This document shows positions 8,660-16,990 of a stretch of DNA of 64,000 nucleotides, piece after piece (the first letter of the stretch is position 1; every line of letters starts with the position of its first letter). Source of the stretch: Maritalea porphyrae (GTDB lineage: Bacteria; Pseudomonadota; Alphaproteobacteria; Rhizobiales; Devosiaceae). The stretch is from contig NZ_JAPWGX010000003.1 of the NCBI RefSeq assembly GCF_027213965.1, forward strand, positions 62,001 to 126,000, written 5' to 3'. The notes below the pieces were generated by a model. The model had not been told where the DNA came from, did not search any database, and worked only from the letters and a program-made list of their open reading frames with translations. Position numbers and translations under genes: made by a program.

Positions 8660-11600
8660 ATGGCCGACGAAACAGTGAAACAAGTTGATGTTGCTGCTGA
8701 ACATGAAGCCGCACGTGCCGAAGATTTGGCACAGCAAAAACCAGCGCAACGTGACGCCTTGGACGCCAATGACTACGATACGGTCGAAGATGCTGCTTTC
8801 CGCCAGGACATTTTGAACTCAAATCTGCATTTTGGTGCCGAGTACGGTGCAGAAGGCAACGAGCAAACTGAAGGCACAACGGGTCAAGTTAAAGACGCTG
8901 GCGAAGTGCCGGCGTTTGAGAGCCAAATTGTTACTGATTTGGAAGGCGTGACATATAGCGTTGCATCTGCGCCCGAGAACGGAAATGTTGTTGTTGATGA
9001 AAACGGGCAGTTTTCTTTTACACCAAGTGCTGAAATGGCGGCATTGCCGGAAGGCGAACTTGCCAATGTGAGCTTTGAAGTTTCGATCACAGCGCCAGAC
9101 GGCACATCAACCACACAAACAGTTGAGCTTGAGTTGGTTGGTGGCGTAGACGGACCAGATATCCAGCAAGCCGCGGTTGCCGACGACTTATCAGTTGAAA
9201 CCGGATTTGACGATGCCCAAGGCTTCGCACAGGTGTCAGATATTGATGATCAAGAGCTGTCGGTTGAAGCAGAAACGGCAGAAATTGCGGCCGTGGCTGA
9301 GGCTGAAGTCGAGAGTGCGTCAGCCATTGAAGCTGAAACTGACACTGCCACAATAGTGGAAGCGGCATCACCCGAAGACGTAACTGAAGTTGCAGAAATA
9401 GTGTCTGAAGTTGCTGAAACAGCAGTTGAGACAATATCGACTACGGCTGAGACAGTTTCAGAAACTGTTGAAAGCACGCAAACAGCAGCCGCTGAGACGA
9501 CAAGCCAAACGACATCGACGGTGCAGGAGGCTGCTGATCCAACTGTTTCCAGTGTGGTTGAGACTGTCACTGAAACCGCAACGACCGGTACTCAAAGCGC
9601 TGCGGAAACCGCATCCACAACGGTTGAGACCGTGTCAGAGACTGTTGAGAGCACGCAAACAGCAACCGCAGAGACAACTGGTCAAACGACATCGACGGTG
9701 CAGGAGGCTGCTGATCCAACTGTTTCCAGTGTGGTTGAGACTGTCACTGAAACCGCAACGACCGGTACTCAAAGCGCTGCGGAAACCGCATCCACAACAG
9801 CTGAGACCGTGTCAGAGACTGTTGAGAGCACGCAAACAGCAACCGCTGAGACAACTGGTCAAACAACATCGACAGTGCAAGAGGCTGCTGATCCGACTGT
9901 TTCCAGTGTGGTAGAGACTGTCACTGAAACCACAACGAGCGGCACTCAAAGTGCTGCGGAAGCCGCATCCACAACAGCTGAGACCGTGTCAGAGACTGTG
10001 GAGAGCACGCAAACAGCCGCAGCTGACACGACTGCTCAAACCACATCGACGGTGCAAGAGGCAGCTGATCAAAATCCAGCTGGTCAACAATCAGCAGAGC
10101 CAGTGGCAACACAAACGACAAGCGAACAAGTCGACAATTCTGGCGACGATAGAATTATTGGTACTTCAGGCAACGATACGATCAATGCTGGCGACGGTAA
10201 TGACCGCGTTTCTGGCGGTACTGGCAATGATACGATCAACGCTGGCGACGGTAATGACCGTGTTTCTGGCGGCGCCGGTGACGATACCATCAACGCAGGC
10301 GATGGTAATGACCGGGTTTCTGGCGGTGCCGGTAATGATACGATTAACGCCGGTGACGGCAACGACCGTGTTTCTGGCGGAGCCGGTGATGACACGATCA
10401 ACGCTGGTGACGGTAACGATGTGGTATCCGGCGGCGCAGGCAACGATACGATCAATGCTGGCGACGGTAACGATCGAGTAAGCGGCGGTGCTGGTGATGA
10501 CACCATCAATGCTGGCGACGGTAATGACCGCGTTTCTGGCGGAGCTGGTGACGACACCATCGACGCAGGCGACGGTAACGATGTTGTGTCAGGCGGAACG
10601 GGCAACGATACGATTAATGCTGGCGATGGTAACGACCGTGTTTCTGGCGGTGCTGGTGATGACACGATTAACGCTGGTGACGGCAACGATGTTGTGTCAG
10701 GCGGCGCGGGCAACGATACGATCAATGCTGGCGACGGTAATGACCGCGTTTCTGGCGGAGCTGGTGATGACACCATCGACGCAGGCGACGGTAACGATGT
10801 TGTGTCAGGTGGCGCAGGCAATGATACGATTGATGCTGGCGACGGTAACGACCGTGTTTCTGGCGGCGCAGGCGACGATACGATCAATGCAGGCGATGGC
10901 AATGACCGTGTAAGCGGCGGTGCTGGTGACGACACGATCAACGCTGGCGACGGTAACGATGTGGTATCCGGCGGCGCAGGCAATGATACGATTGATGCTG
11001 GCGACGGTAACGACCGTGTTTCTGGTGGTGCTGGTGATGACACCATCAATGCAGGTGACGGCAATGATGTTGTGTCTGGCGGTGCAGGCAACGATACGAT
11101 CAACGCTGGCGACGGCAACGACCGCGTAAGCGGTGGTGCCGGTGACGACACGATCAACGCTGGTGACGGCAACGACCGTGTAAGTGGTGGTGCTGGTGAC
11201 GATACGATCAATGCTGGCGACGGTAACGATGTTGTGTCAGGTGGCGCGGGCAACGATACGATCAACGCCGGTGACGGTAACGATCGTGTAAGCGGCGGTG
11301 CTGGTGATGACACCATCAATGCTGGCGACGGTAATGACCGCGTTTCTGGCGGAGCTGGTGACGACACCATCGACGCAGGCGACGGTAACGATGTTGTGTC
11401 AGGCGGAACGGGCAACGATACGATTAATGCTGGCGATGGTAACGACCGTGTTTCTGGCGGTGCTGGTGATGACACGATTAACGCTGGTGACGGCAACGAT
11501 GTTGTGTCAGGCGGCGCGGGCAACGATACGATCAATGCTGGCGACGGTAATGACCGCGTTTCTGGCGGAGCTGGTGATGACACCATCGACGCAGGCGACG

Positions 11601-12880
11601 GTAACGATGTTGTGTCAGGTGGCGCAGGCAATGATACGATTGATGCTGGCGACGGTAACGACCGTGTTTCTGGCGGCGCAGGCGACGATACGATCAATGC
11701 AGGCGATGGCAATGACCGTGTAAGCGGCGGTGCTGGTGACGACACGATCAACGCTGGCGACGGTAACGATGTGGTATCCGGCGGCGCAGGCAATGATACG
11801 ATTGATGCTGGCGACGGTAACGACCGTGTTTCTGGTGGTGCTGGTGATGACACCATCAATGCAGGTGACGGCAATGATGTTGTGTCTGGCGGTGCAGGCA
11901 ACGATACGATCAACGCTGGCGACGGCAACGACCGCGTAAGCGGTGGTGCCGGTGACGACACGATCAACGCTGGTGACGGCAACGACCGTGTAAGTGGTGG
12001 TGCTGGTGACGATACGATCAATGCTGGCGACGGTAACGATGTTGTGTCAGGTGGCGCGGGCAACGATACGATCAACGCCGGTGACGGTAACGATCGTGTA
12101 AGCGGCGGTGCTGGTGATGACACCATCAATGCTGGCGATGGCAATGATGTTGTGTCCGGCGGCGCAGGCAACGATACGATCAACGCTGGCGACGGTAATG
12201 ATCGTGTTTCTGGCGGAGCTGGTGACGATACGATTAACGCTGGTGACGGTAACGACCGTGTAAGCGGCGGCGCTGGTGATGACACCATCAATGCTGGGGA
12301 TGGCAATGATGTTGTGTCAGGAGGCGCGGGCAACGATACAATTGATGCTGGTGACGGTAATGACCGCGTAAGCGGCGGTGCCGGAGATGACACGATTAAC
12401 GCTGGCGACGGCAATGATGTTGTGTCAGGCGGCGCGGGCAACGATACGATTGATGCTGGCGACGGTAACGACCGTGTTTCTGGCGGAGCTGGTGACGATA
12501 CGATTAATGCTGGTGACGGCAATGATGTTGTGTCAGGCGGTGCGGGCAACGATGTTATTACAGGCGGAGCCGGAGATGATCAGTTGCACGGTGGAGCTGG
12601 TGATGACGTCTTCTTGTTTTCCGCGGGCGACGGTAATGATGTTGTCCACGGCGGCACAGGCGCAGATTGGACTGACAGCATTGCACTAACAGGCGGCTCC
12701 GACGGTGGCGGCGAGTCCGTTGGGGCGATGGGTGCAGATTGGACCGTGACTGTGACAAGTGGTGAAATCATATCGGTGGATGAAGGCGAGATGATCTTTA
12801 GCCAAGATTCAAGTGGCACAATTGATTTCTCTGACGGCGGATCTATCGACTTTGACGGTATTGAGAGCTTGTCTTGGTAA
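8660..12880 (+). CDS. Large RTX calcium-binding protein, likely the type I secretion substrate
   Basis: A 1406-residue acidic protein with no Sec signal peptide. In order it has: an acidic N-terminus (1-80); a beta-rich cadherin/VCBS-like segment (about 80-165, with NGNVVVDENGQFSFTP); an E/A/V-rich linker; four 59-residue Thr/Ser/Glu-rich repeats (about 260-470); then 44 units of 18 residues of the form GGAGNDTINAGDGNDRVS (about 500-1290), each made of two GGxGxDxUx calcium-binding nonapeptides. A C-terminal tail of about 80 residues ends in IESLSW, as is usual for uncleaved type I signals. The ATG at 8660 follows GGGAGAA; a TTG five codons earlier is less likely. The divergent ABC/HlyD genes are the obvious exporter. 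No enzymatic domain is visible, so an adhesin, matrix or surface-layer role is an inference. Confidence 0.92.
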   Translation: MADETVKQVDVAAEHEAARAEDLAQQKPAQRDALDANDYDTVEDAAFRQDILNSNLHFGAEYGAEGNEQTEGTTGQVKDAGEVPAFESQIVTDLEGVTYSVASAPENGNVVVDENGQFSFTPSAEMAALPEGELANVSFEVSITAPDGTSTTQTVELELVGGVDGPDIQQAAVADDLSVETGFDDAQGFAQVSDIDDQELSVEAETAEIAAVAEAEVESASAIEAETDTATIVEAASPEDVTEVAEIVSEVAETAVETISTTAETVSETVESTQTAAAETTSQTTSTVQEAADPTVSSVVETVTETATTGTQSAAETASTTVETVSETVESTQTATAETTGQTTSTVQEAADPTVSSVVETVTETATTGTQSAAETASTTAETVSETVESTQTATAETTGQTTSTVQEAADPTVSSVVETVTETTTSGTQSAAEAASTTAETVSETVESTQTAAADTTAQTTSTVQEAADQNPAGQQSAEPVATQTTSEQVDNSGDDRIIGTSGNDTINAGDGNDRVSGGTGNDTINAGDGNDRVSGGAGDDTINAGDGNDRVSGGAGNDTINAGDGNDRVSGGAGDDTINAGDGNDVVSGGAGNDTINAGDGNDRVSGGAGDDTINAGDGNDRVSGGAGDDTIDAGDGNDVVSGGTGNDTINAGDGNDRVSGGAGDDTINAGDGNDVVSGGAGNDTINAGDGNDRVSGGAGDDTIDAGDGNDVVSGGAGNDTIDAGDGNDRVSGGAGDDTINAGDGNDRVSGGAGDDTINAGDGNDVVSGGAGNDTIDAGDGNDRVSGGAGDDTINAGDGNDVVSGGAGNDTINAGDGNDRVSGGAGDDTINAGDGNDRVSGGAGDDTINAGDGNDVVSGGAGNDTINAGDGNDRVSGGAGDDTINAGDGNDRVSGGAGDDTIDAGDGNDVVSGGTGNDTINAGDGNDRVSGGAGDDTINAGDGNDVVSGGAGNDTINAGDGNDRVSGGAGDDTIDAGDGNDVVSGGAGNDTIDAGDGNDRVSGGAGDDTINAGDGNDRVSGGAGDDTINAGDGNDVVSGGAGNDTIDAGDGNDRVSGGAGDDTINAGDGNDVVSGGAGNDTINAGDGNDRVSGGAGDDTINAGDGNDRVSGGAGDDTINAGDGNDVVSGGAGNDTINAGDGNDRVSGGAGDDTINAGDGNDVVSGGAGNDTINAGDGNDRVSGGAGDDTINAGDGNDRVSGGAGDDTINAGDGNDVVSGGAGNDTIDAGDGNDRVSGGAGDDTINAGDGNDVVSGGAGNDTIDAGDGNDRVSGGAGDDTINAGDGNDVVSGGAGNDVITGGAGDDQLHGGAGDDVFLFSAGDGNDVVHGGTGADWTDSIALTGGSDGGGESVGAMGADWTVTVTSGEIISVDEGEMIFSQDSSGTIDFSDGGSIDFDGIESLSW
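9440..10075 (+). repeat. Four tandem 177-bp repeats in the RTX gene (Thr/Ser/Glu-rich linker)
   Basis: The stretch encoding ETVSETVESTQTA recurs at 9454, 9631, 9808 and 9985, an exact spacing of 177 bases (59 codons). Copies two and three are nearly identical, while the first and last are more diverged. The encoded sequence is rich in T, S, E and A with no cysteine, as expected for an extended stalk. Confidence 0.9.
10168..12546 (+). repeat. RTX array: 44 tandem 54-bp units
   Basis: The codons for I-N/D-A-G-D-G-N-D recur every 54 bases from 10181 to 12503, which gives 44 units. The protein sequence is almost invariant: only R/V at one position, N/D at two positions and A/T at one. Synonymous codons vary between units outside the large duplication, so purifying selection on the protein has outlasted much of the repeat divergence. 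Confidence 0.95.
10478..12138 (+). repeat. Perfect 810-bp tandem duplication inside the RTX array
   Basis: Bases 10478-11328 are identical to 11288-12138, a run of 851 matching bases at a shift of 810 (15 units of 54 bp). The match breaks at 10477 versus 11287 (a/t) and at 11329 versus 12139 (c/t). I compared the two copies line by line and saw no internal mismatch. The frame is preserved, so the protein is longer by 270 residues. Confidence 0.95.
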
Positions 12881-12914
12881 GTTTTCACCATTGATCTGAT
12901 TGGAAATTGCGTTG

Positions 12915-12938
12915 GGCGCGACCAAAAATGGTTGCGCC
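12915..12938. terminator. Hairpin between convergent RTX and nnrS genes
   Basis: A 10-base-pair stem (GGCGCGACCA with TGGTTGCGCC, one G-T pair) closes an AAAA loop in the 80-base gap between the two convergent genes. The flanking T tract is weak on both strands, so it may stop transcription from either side only partially. Confidence 0.5.
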
Positions 12939-12960
12939 TAAACTTTGTCTAGGCATTGTT

Positions 12961-14154
12961 TTATGTACGACGAGCCAGCAGAAGTTTGGGTGCGTAAAAG
13001 ACTGCAAAGCTGAAGAATGCAAGGCACCAGCCAAACTGTGCCACTCGCAAAAGAATTTGGTTGAAATCTCCGAAGACTTCCAAAGCCGCAAGGATTCTAA
13101 TGATTGATGCGAGTAAAATCAGGGTAAAAGACAATTGCGCGCCAAAATCTGCTTGAAGCTTATGGCCAGTATGGCCGCGTGTCGCGCGCACCATAATGCC
13201 CAAAACCATAGAACCAAACCCTCCCATGCCAATTGCATGTACACCGGCGGCAGAGCTGACTAAGTCAGGCCAAAGAATGTTCACGCCGAGAAGCAAGAAG
13301 CCAATTGGCAAGAACAGATAGCCGGCGTGCAAAATGACAAGAAGATAGCTCGCAAGGGCGCGATCACCGGTCCATCTTATTAGGCGCCAAAAGTTGGCAA
13401 TTGCCGTTGCTAAGAATAGATATCCAACACCTGTGTTTTCAGGTGCAATTACCCATCCGACAAGCGTTAGAACAGACAGCACCAGAATCGCTGCGTCATG
13501 TTTGTTAAATGGTGTTGGCAAGCGACCGGGTGTTAGTTTTGCGAGCCAGTTTCGGGTAAAACTTGGGATGACGCGACCGCCGATCAGCATTACAAGCAGA
13601 GTGATTGCGGCAATGGCGATGCGTCTTGAAATGTCAGCGCTTCCGAACAGGTGCACTTCAATATAGAATGCTAAGTGCCCAAGGGCCAATGCACCGATGA
13701 GGATCAATACCCTAAGATTGCGCCAGTTCTTGCCCGAAACTATTTCGATGGCTGCTGCCCCAAAGAAGATAAAGAGGAATGCGCAATCAACGATGCCCGT
13801 GATTGTTAGGCCAAAATATGCAGAAAAGTTGAACGCAACTCGTCCAGCCACCCATATCAAAACCAAAAGCATGAGTGGGACGCCTTTGACTGGCAGACGG
13901 CCGGTCCAATTGGGGATTGCCGTTAACAAGAACCCAGCAATTATGGCTGGTAAGACGCCAAACAATAACTCGTGGATGTGCCAGTCAGCAGCGTCCACCA
14001 AGACAGGGAGCTCTACTTCTGCTAGATAAAATGGCAACCAAAACAAAATGTTGAGAGCTGCGTAAAGCGCACCCAAAAAGAAAAATGGTCGAAAGCCGTA
14101 AGACCAAAAGGCTGGAATTTGCGTTGGCCGCGCTTGGACTTTGTCGTGTAACAT
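12961..14154 (-). CDS. nnrS: NnrS family heme-copper membrane protein
   Basis: A 397-residue integral membrane protein with about 12 helices, matching NnrS. Family members bind heme and copper and protect cells from nitrosative stress. Recognisable elements are the N-terminal FWSYGFRPFFFLGALYA (about residues 17-33), the WHIHELLFG histidine pair (about 58-66), the LTAIPNWTGR loop (about 77-86), GGRVIPSFTRNWL, and the late HAIGMGGFGSMVLGIMVRATRGHTG motif region, of which only key residues H, G and R are quoted as diagnostic. It is transcribed away from a Crp/Fnr-type regulator gene across a 148-base gap, which fits control by an NO-sensing regulator. I am confident of the family. The exact biochemical activity of NnrS is not settled. 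Confidence 0.92.
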   Translation of the reverse strand: MLHDKVQARPTQIPAFWSYGFRPFFFLGALYAALNILFWLPFYLAEVELPVLVDAADWHIHELLFGVLPAIIAGFLLTAIPNWTGRLPVKGVPLMLLVLIWVAGRVAFNFSAYFGLTITGIVDCAFLFIFFGAAAIEIVSGKNWRNLRVLILIGALALGHLAFYIEVHLFGSADISRRIAIAAITLLVMLIGGRVIPSFTRNWLAKLTPGRLPTPFNKHDAAILVLSVLTLVGWVIAPENTGVGYLFLATAIANFWRLIRWTGDRALASYLLVILHAGYLFLPIGFLLLGVNILWPDLVSSAAGVHAIGMGGFGSMVLGIMVRATRGHTGHKLQADFGAQLSFTLILLASIIRILAALEVFGDFNQILLRVAQFGWCLAFFSFAVFYAPKLLLARRT

Positions 14155-14302
14155 TTTATCTCGCTTGAAATTGAGAATTGTCGTTGTTCATCGACAGGCT
14201 ATTGGGTTGCCTAAGCGCGATGCCTATTGTCGTTTCACCTGTTTGTAGTCTGTCGTTTGGTCGAAATGTTTGCTAAAGATCAAATTGAATGAAATTTGTT
14301 GA

Positions 14303-15010
14303 GTGGCGAAGTCATCTATGTTGAAAGTCGATCCCACCCTGATCAAGGATCTTAAGGCGTTTTCTGGCCTGGAAATGGCTGAACTTGAACTTATGCTTGG
14401 TGAAGCGCAGTCGAGTTATTTCGCTAAAGGCGATGCCTTTTTCAGAGAAGGTGAAAGAGCAACACGTTTTTTTGTTTTGCTCGATGGATACTTGCAGGTT
14501 GTGCGCACCACGGAAAACGGTGAGCAAGTCATCATGCGCCATTTTGCGCCGGGTGAGGTGTTTGGTATTGCGCCTGCGCTTCAGCGAGAGACCTACCCAG
14601 CAAATGCGATTGCCGTTGCCGATTGCGTGGCGCTGCATTGGCCAAATAAATGCTGGGAAGATTTTGCGAGCCGTGTGCCACGTTTTTTAAAGAACGCGCA
14701 TGGCGCTGTCGGGGAGCGGTTGAACGCTTCGCAAGACAGAATCATAGAAATGGCCACTGAGCAGGTGGAGCGACGTGTTGCGCGCGCAGTCGTTAGATTG
14801 GTGAACCAAGCCGGCAAAAAAACAGAACATGGGATAAGGATCGATATTCCTGTTTCACGACAGGACATAGCCGAGATGACCGGAACAACGCTGCATACAG
14901 TCAGTCGTATCTTTAGTGCTTGGGCAAGCCTTGGATTGGTTGAAGTGGGACGGCAAAAAATTGAAGTGTTATCTGCACACAAGCTGGTAACAATTGCTGA
15001 AGGGCATTAG
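14303..15010 (+). CDS. Crp/Fnr family regulator (NnrR/Dnr-like)
   Basis: A 235-residue transcription factor with an N-terminal cyclic-nucleotide-binding-like beta-roll (about 20-130) and a C-terminal winged helix whose recognition region reads AEMTGTTLHTVSRIFSAW (about 190-207), typical of the Fnr/Dnr branch. The N-terminus lacks the cysteine cluster of oxygen-sensing Fnr, so it belongs with heme or NO-responsive members such as NnrR and Dnr. The GTG at 14303 is one start option; the ATG at 14318 would shorten it by five residues. It is divergent from nnrS, and a nitrosative-stress role is inferred from this pairing. No clear TTGAT-N4-ATCAA site was found in the intergenic region. Confidence 0.88.
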   Translation: MAKSSMLKVDPTLIKDLKAFSGLEMAELELMLGEAQSSYFAKGDAFFREGERATRFFVLLDGYLQVVRTTENGEQVIMRHFAPGEVFGIAPALQRETYPANAIAVADCVALHWPNKCWEDFASRVPRFLKNAHGAVGERLNASQDRIIEMATEQVERRVARAVVRLVNQAGKKTEHGIRIDIPVSRQDIAEMTGTTLHTVSRIFSAWASLGLVEVGRQKIEVLSAHKLVTIAEGH

Positions 15011-15026
15011 TGCGAATTTGTGCTAT

Positions 15027-15224
15027 TTAGGCGTTGATGAGTTCGTCAATGAATTGAGATTTGTCCAAATTATATTCGCGGCACGCATCATCAATTGTGT
15101 GAAAACTGGCTATTGGGCAACCAACGCAAAGCATTTTGTGACGCAAAAAAACGGTAACGGAGTTCGGCCAGCGTTGCATTATTTCGTGAAGGCTCAATTC
15201 TGGCCCAATAGTGTCTTGAGGCAT
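15027..15224 (-). CDS. DUF1858 hybrid-cluster-associated redox disulfide protein
   Basis: A small protein of 65 residues with the DUF1858 pattern. The N-terminal LSLHEIMQRWP is followed by VFLRHKMLCVGCPIASFHT with a CxxC pair, and the C-terminus (DDACREYNLD) is helical. Members of this family often accompany hybrid-cluster protein or denitrification genes and are thought to be thiol-redox proteins. A longer reading from an ATG at 15266 would add 14 residues. The ATG at 15224 has a short GGA upstream and agrees better with the family length, but the start is uncertain. The gene converges with the Crp/Fnr gene 17 bases away. Both this and nnrS fit a nitrosative or anaerobic stress setting. Confidence 0.8.
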   Translation of the reverse strand: MPQDTIGPELSLHEIMQRWPNSVTVFLRHKMLCVGCPIASFHTIDDACREYNLDKSQFIDELINA

Positions 15225-15391
15225 TGTGATTCCATTTCGCGGTGAATGCGAATACGATTGATCCATCGGAATCTAAACTAGTTGTTCACAAAAGAGTTTC
15301 TTTGCGCTTGCACAAACATGATGAAAGAGTGTTGCTTGGCGTTGCTGGTTTGGGCAACGATTTGAGAAGTTGGCGAGAGGTTGAGTGAAAT

Positions 15392-16180
15392 ATGGAATTA
15401 GGTTTGGCAAACAAAAAGGCTCTAGTATTGGCGTCTAGCCAAGGCTTGGGGCTTTCAGTTGCAACGGCTTTGGTGCAAGAGGGTGCTCATGTGATGATCT
15501 GTGGTCGATCTGCAGATAAATTGGCTGAAGTTGCAGGCCAATTGACGGCTCAAGGGCCCGGAAAAGCTGACTTTGCTGTGGTTGATTTATCCGTTAAGTC
15601 GGCAGCGCAAGATCTTTATGCGAATGCAAAGGCAAAACTAGGACGGGTTGATATTTTGGTCAATAACACAGGTGGGCCGCCTCCGGGGGCTACAACGACA
15701 CCTGACGCTGATGTATGGCGCACCTATTTCGATACAATGATTTTGCGCGTGATCGAAGTTACAAACCTTTGTTTGCCAGATATGCAGGCGAACAATTGGG
15801 GGCGGGTTTTAACCATTGCTTCTTCTGGCGTTGAACAGCCTATACCAAATTTGGCTATGTCAAATACGCTGCGTTCCTCCCTCGTTGGGTGGAGTAAGTC
15901 TTTGGCAAATGAAGTTGGTCAATTTGGGATCACCGCGAACATGCAATTGCCCGGACGTATTCATACCGCGCGTTTGGACCAACTTGATGGCGGGAATGCT
16001 GAGCGTTCAGGGCGCACGATCGAAGAAGTTCGCGCACAAAATGAAGCGCAGATTCCTGTCGGACGGTACGGACGAACTGAAGAATTTGGAGAATTAGCCG
16101 CGTTTCTGGTTTCGGAGCGCGCTAGTTACGTAAATGGTTCAGTGATCAGATGTGACGGTGGCGCTACCGTCGGGATCTAG
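15392..16180 (+). CDS. SDR-fold protein lacking the usual catalytic Tyr and Lys
   Basis: A 262-residue Rossmann protein resembling FabG-type short-chain dehydrogenases. The nucleotide loop reads ASSQGLGLS instead of TGxxxGIG, and NNTGG is present near residue 91. Aligned back from the downstream KSLA, the YxxxK site reads S-N-T-L-R, so tyrosine is replaced by serine and lysine by arginine. This fits the known BKR-like SDR-like subgroup, which departs from both the NAD motif and the catalytic tetrad. It may bind a nucleotide or ligand without acting as a normal oxidoreductase. The C-terminus (SYVNGSVIRCDGGATVGI) is conventional. The gene stands alone; a palindrome that could end its transcript lies at 16279. 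Confidence 0.88.
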   Translation: MELGLANKKALVLASSQGLGLSVATALVQEGAHVMICGRSADKLAEVAGQLTAQGPGKADFAVVDLSVKSAAQDLYANAKAKLGRVDILVNNTGGPPPGATTTPDADVWRTYFDTMILRVIEVTNLCLPDMQANNWGRVLTIASSGVEQPIPNLAMSNTLRSSLVGWSKSLANEVGQFGITANMQLPGRIHTARLDQLDGGNAERSGRTIEEVRAQNEAQIPVGRYGRTEEFGELAAFLVSERASYVNGSVIRCDGGATVGI

Positions 16181-16278
16181 TTTTTGAAGCGGCGGCCGCT
16201 GGTGAATATATTTCATAGGTCCTTGGTTGTTAACAGCTTTTGGCTATTGGTCGCCCTTTCAAATTGGTCCGAAGTATG

Positions 16279-16300
16279 ACACTATTTAAATAGTGTTTTT
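16279..16300 (+). promoter_or_regulatory. Perfect 18-bp palindrome plus T run upstream of the response regulator
   Basis: ACACTATTTAAATAGTGT (16279-16296) is a perfect dyad followed by five T. It lies 26 bases before the TTG start of the response regulator and about 100 bases after the SDR gene. It could be an operator for autoregulation or, with the T run, a weak terminator for the SDR transcript. The lack of a loop favours an operator. Confidence 0.5.
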
Positions 16301-16321
16301 GTCAGAAGATGAGGCGTTACG

Positions 16322-16990
16322 TTGCGGTTTTTGTTGGTAGAGGACAATATGCAATTGGCCAAAGCGCTTAAAGAGCGCTTCGCTTTAGAAGGGCACGTTG
16401 TCGACCACGCAAAAGACTTAGGCGATGCTGCAACAAGCACGTCGACCGTTGCATATGATTTAATTCTGTTGGACATAATGTTGCCCGATGGTGATGGGCG
16501 ATCTTTCCTTAAAACCCATCGTAGTAAAGCCGAACGTACACCCGTAATTGTGCTGACGGCCCGCTCTGAGGTTTCGGATCGTGTTGGTCTGCTTGATTTG
16601 GGAGCGGACGACTATATCACCAAACCCTTTGATTTCGCTGAATTGGAAGCTCGATGTCGTGCGGTGTTGCGGCGGCAAGGGGGCAGTGTAAATAATGCCC
16701 GTGAGTTTGCCGATTTGGTGTTTGATCCAACAACAGGAAGCTTAAAGGTAGCTGGTGAGGAACGGTCTCTGCGGAACCGAGAGCTGCGCTTGCTTGAGGT
16801 TTTTTTCGGCTCGCCAGGGCAGATCTTTTCAAAAACCTATTTGATGGACCGCCTGTTTTCGTTTGATGACGAAGTGTCGGAAAATGCGATTGAAGTTTAT
16901 GTTGGCCGGCTGCGCAAAAAGCTTGATGGTTCACAGGCAAGAATTGAGACAGTGCGCGGTCTTGGCTATCGAATGATGCAGCAATCATGA
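16322..16990 (+). CDS. OmpR-family response regulator (TctD/PgtA-like)
   Basis: A 222-residue two-component regulator. The receiver domain (about 1-118) has the acidic pair in LLVEDN, the phospho-acceptor aspartate in LILLDIMLPDGDG (about residue 51), T in VLTARS and K in ITKPFDF. A winged-helix DNA-binding domain follows (about 130-220), ending in IEVYVGRLRKKLDGSQARI and RGLGYRM. The start is TTG at 16322, preceded by GAGG nine bases upstream. The 3' end overlaps the kinase start by four bases (ATGA), so the two are translationally coupled. The partner kinase and the binding-protein gene suggest that it controls uptake of a small organic solute. Confidence 0.92.
   Translation: MRFLLVEDNMQLAKALKERFALEGHVVDHAKDLGDAATSTSTVAYDLILLDIMLPDGDGRSFLKTHRSKAERTPVIVLTARSEVSDRVGLLDLGADDYITKPFDFAELEARCRAVLRRQGGSVNNAREFADLVFDPTTGSLKVAGEERSLRNRELRLLEVFFGSPGQIFSKTYLMDRLFSFDDEVSENAIEVYVGRLRKKLDGSQARIETVRGLGYRMMQQS

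Noticed and set aside
10168-12546. Regular repeats that might suggest a CRISPR array
   Set aside because: The 54-bp units are contiguous coding repeats without unique spacers and no cas genes are near.
10084-12549. 821-codon open frame on the minus strand, rich in Pro and Ser
   Set aside because: It is the mirror of the RTX array: the 54-bp repeat has no stop in this frame, and the plus-strand frame has an RBS, a coherent domain order and a secretion tail.
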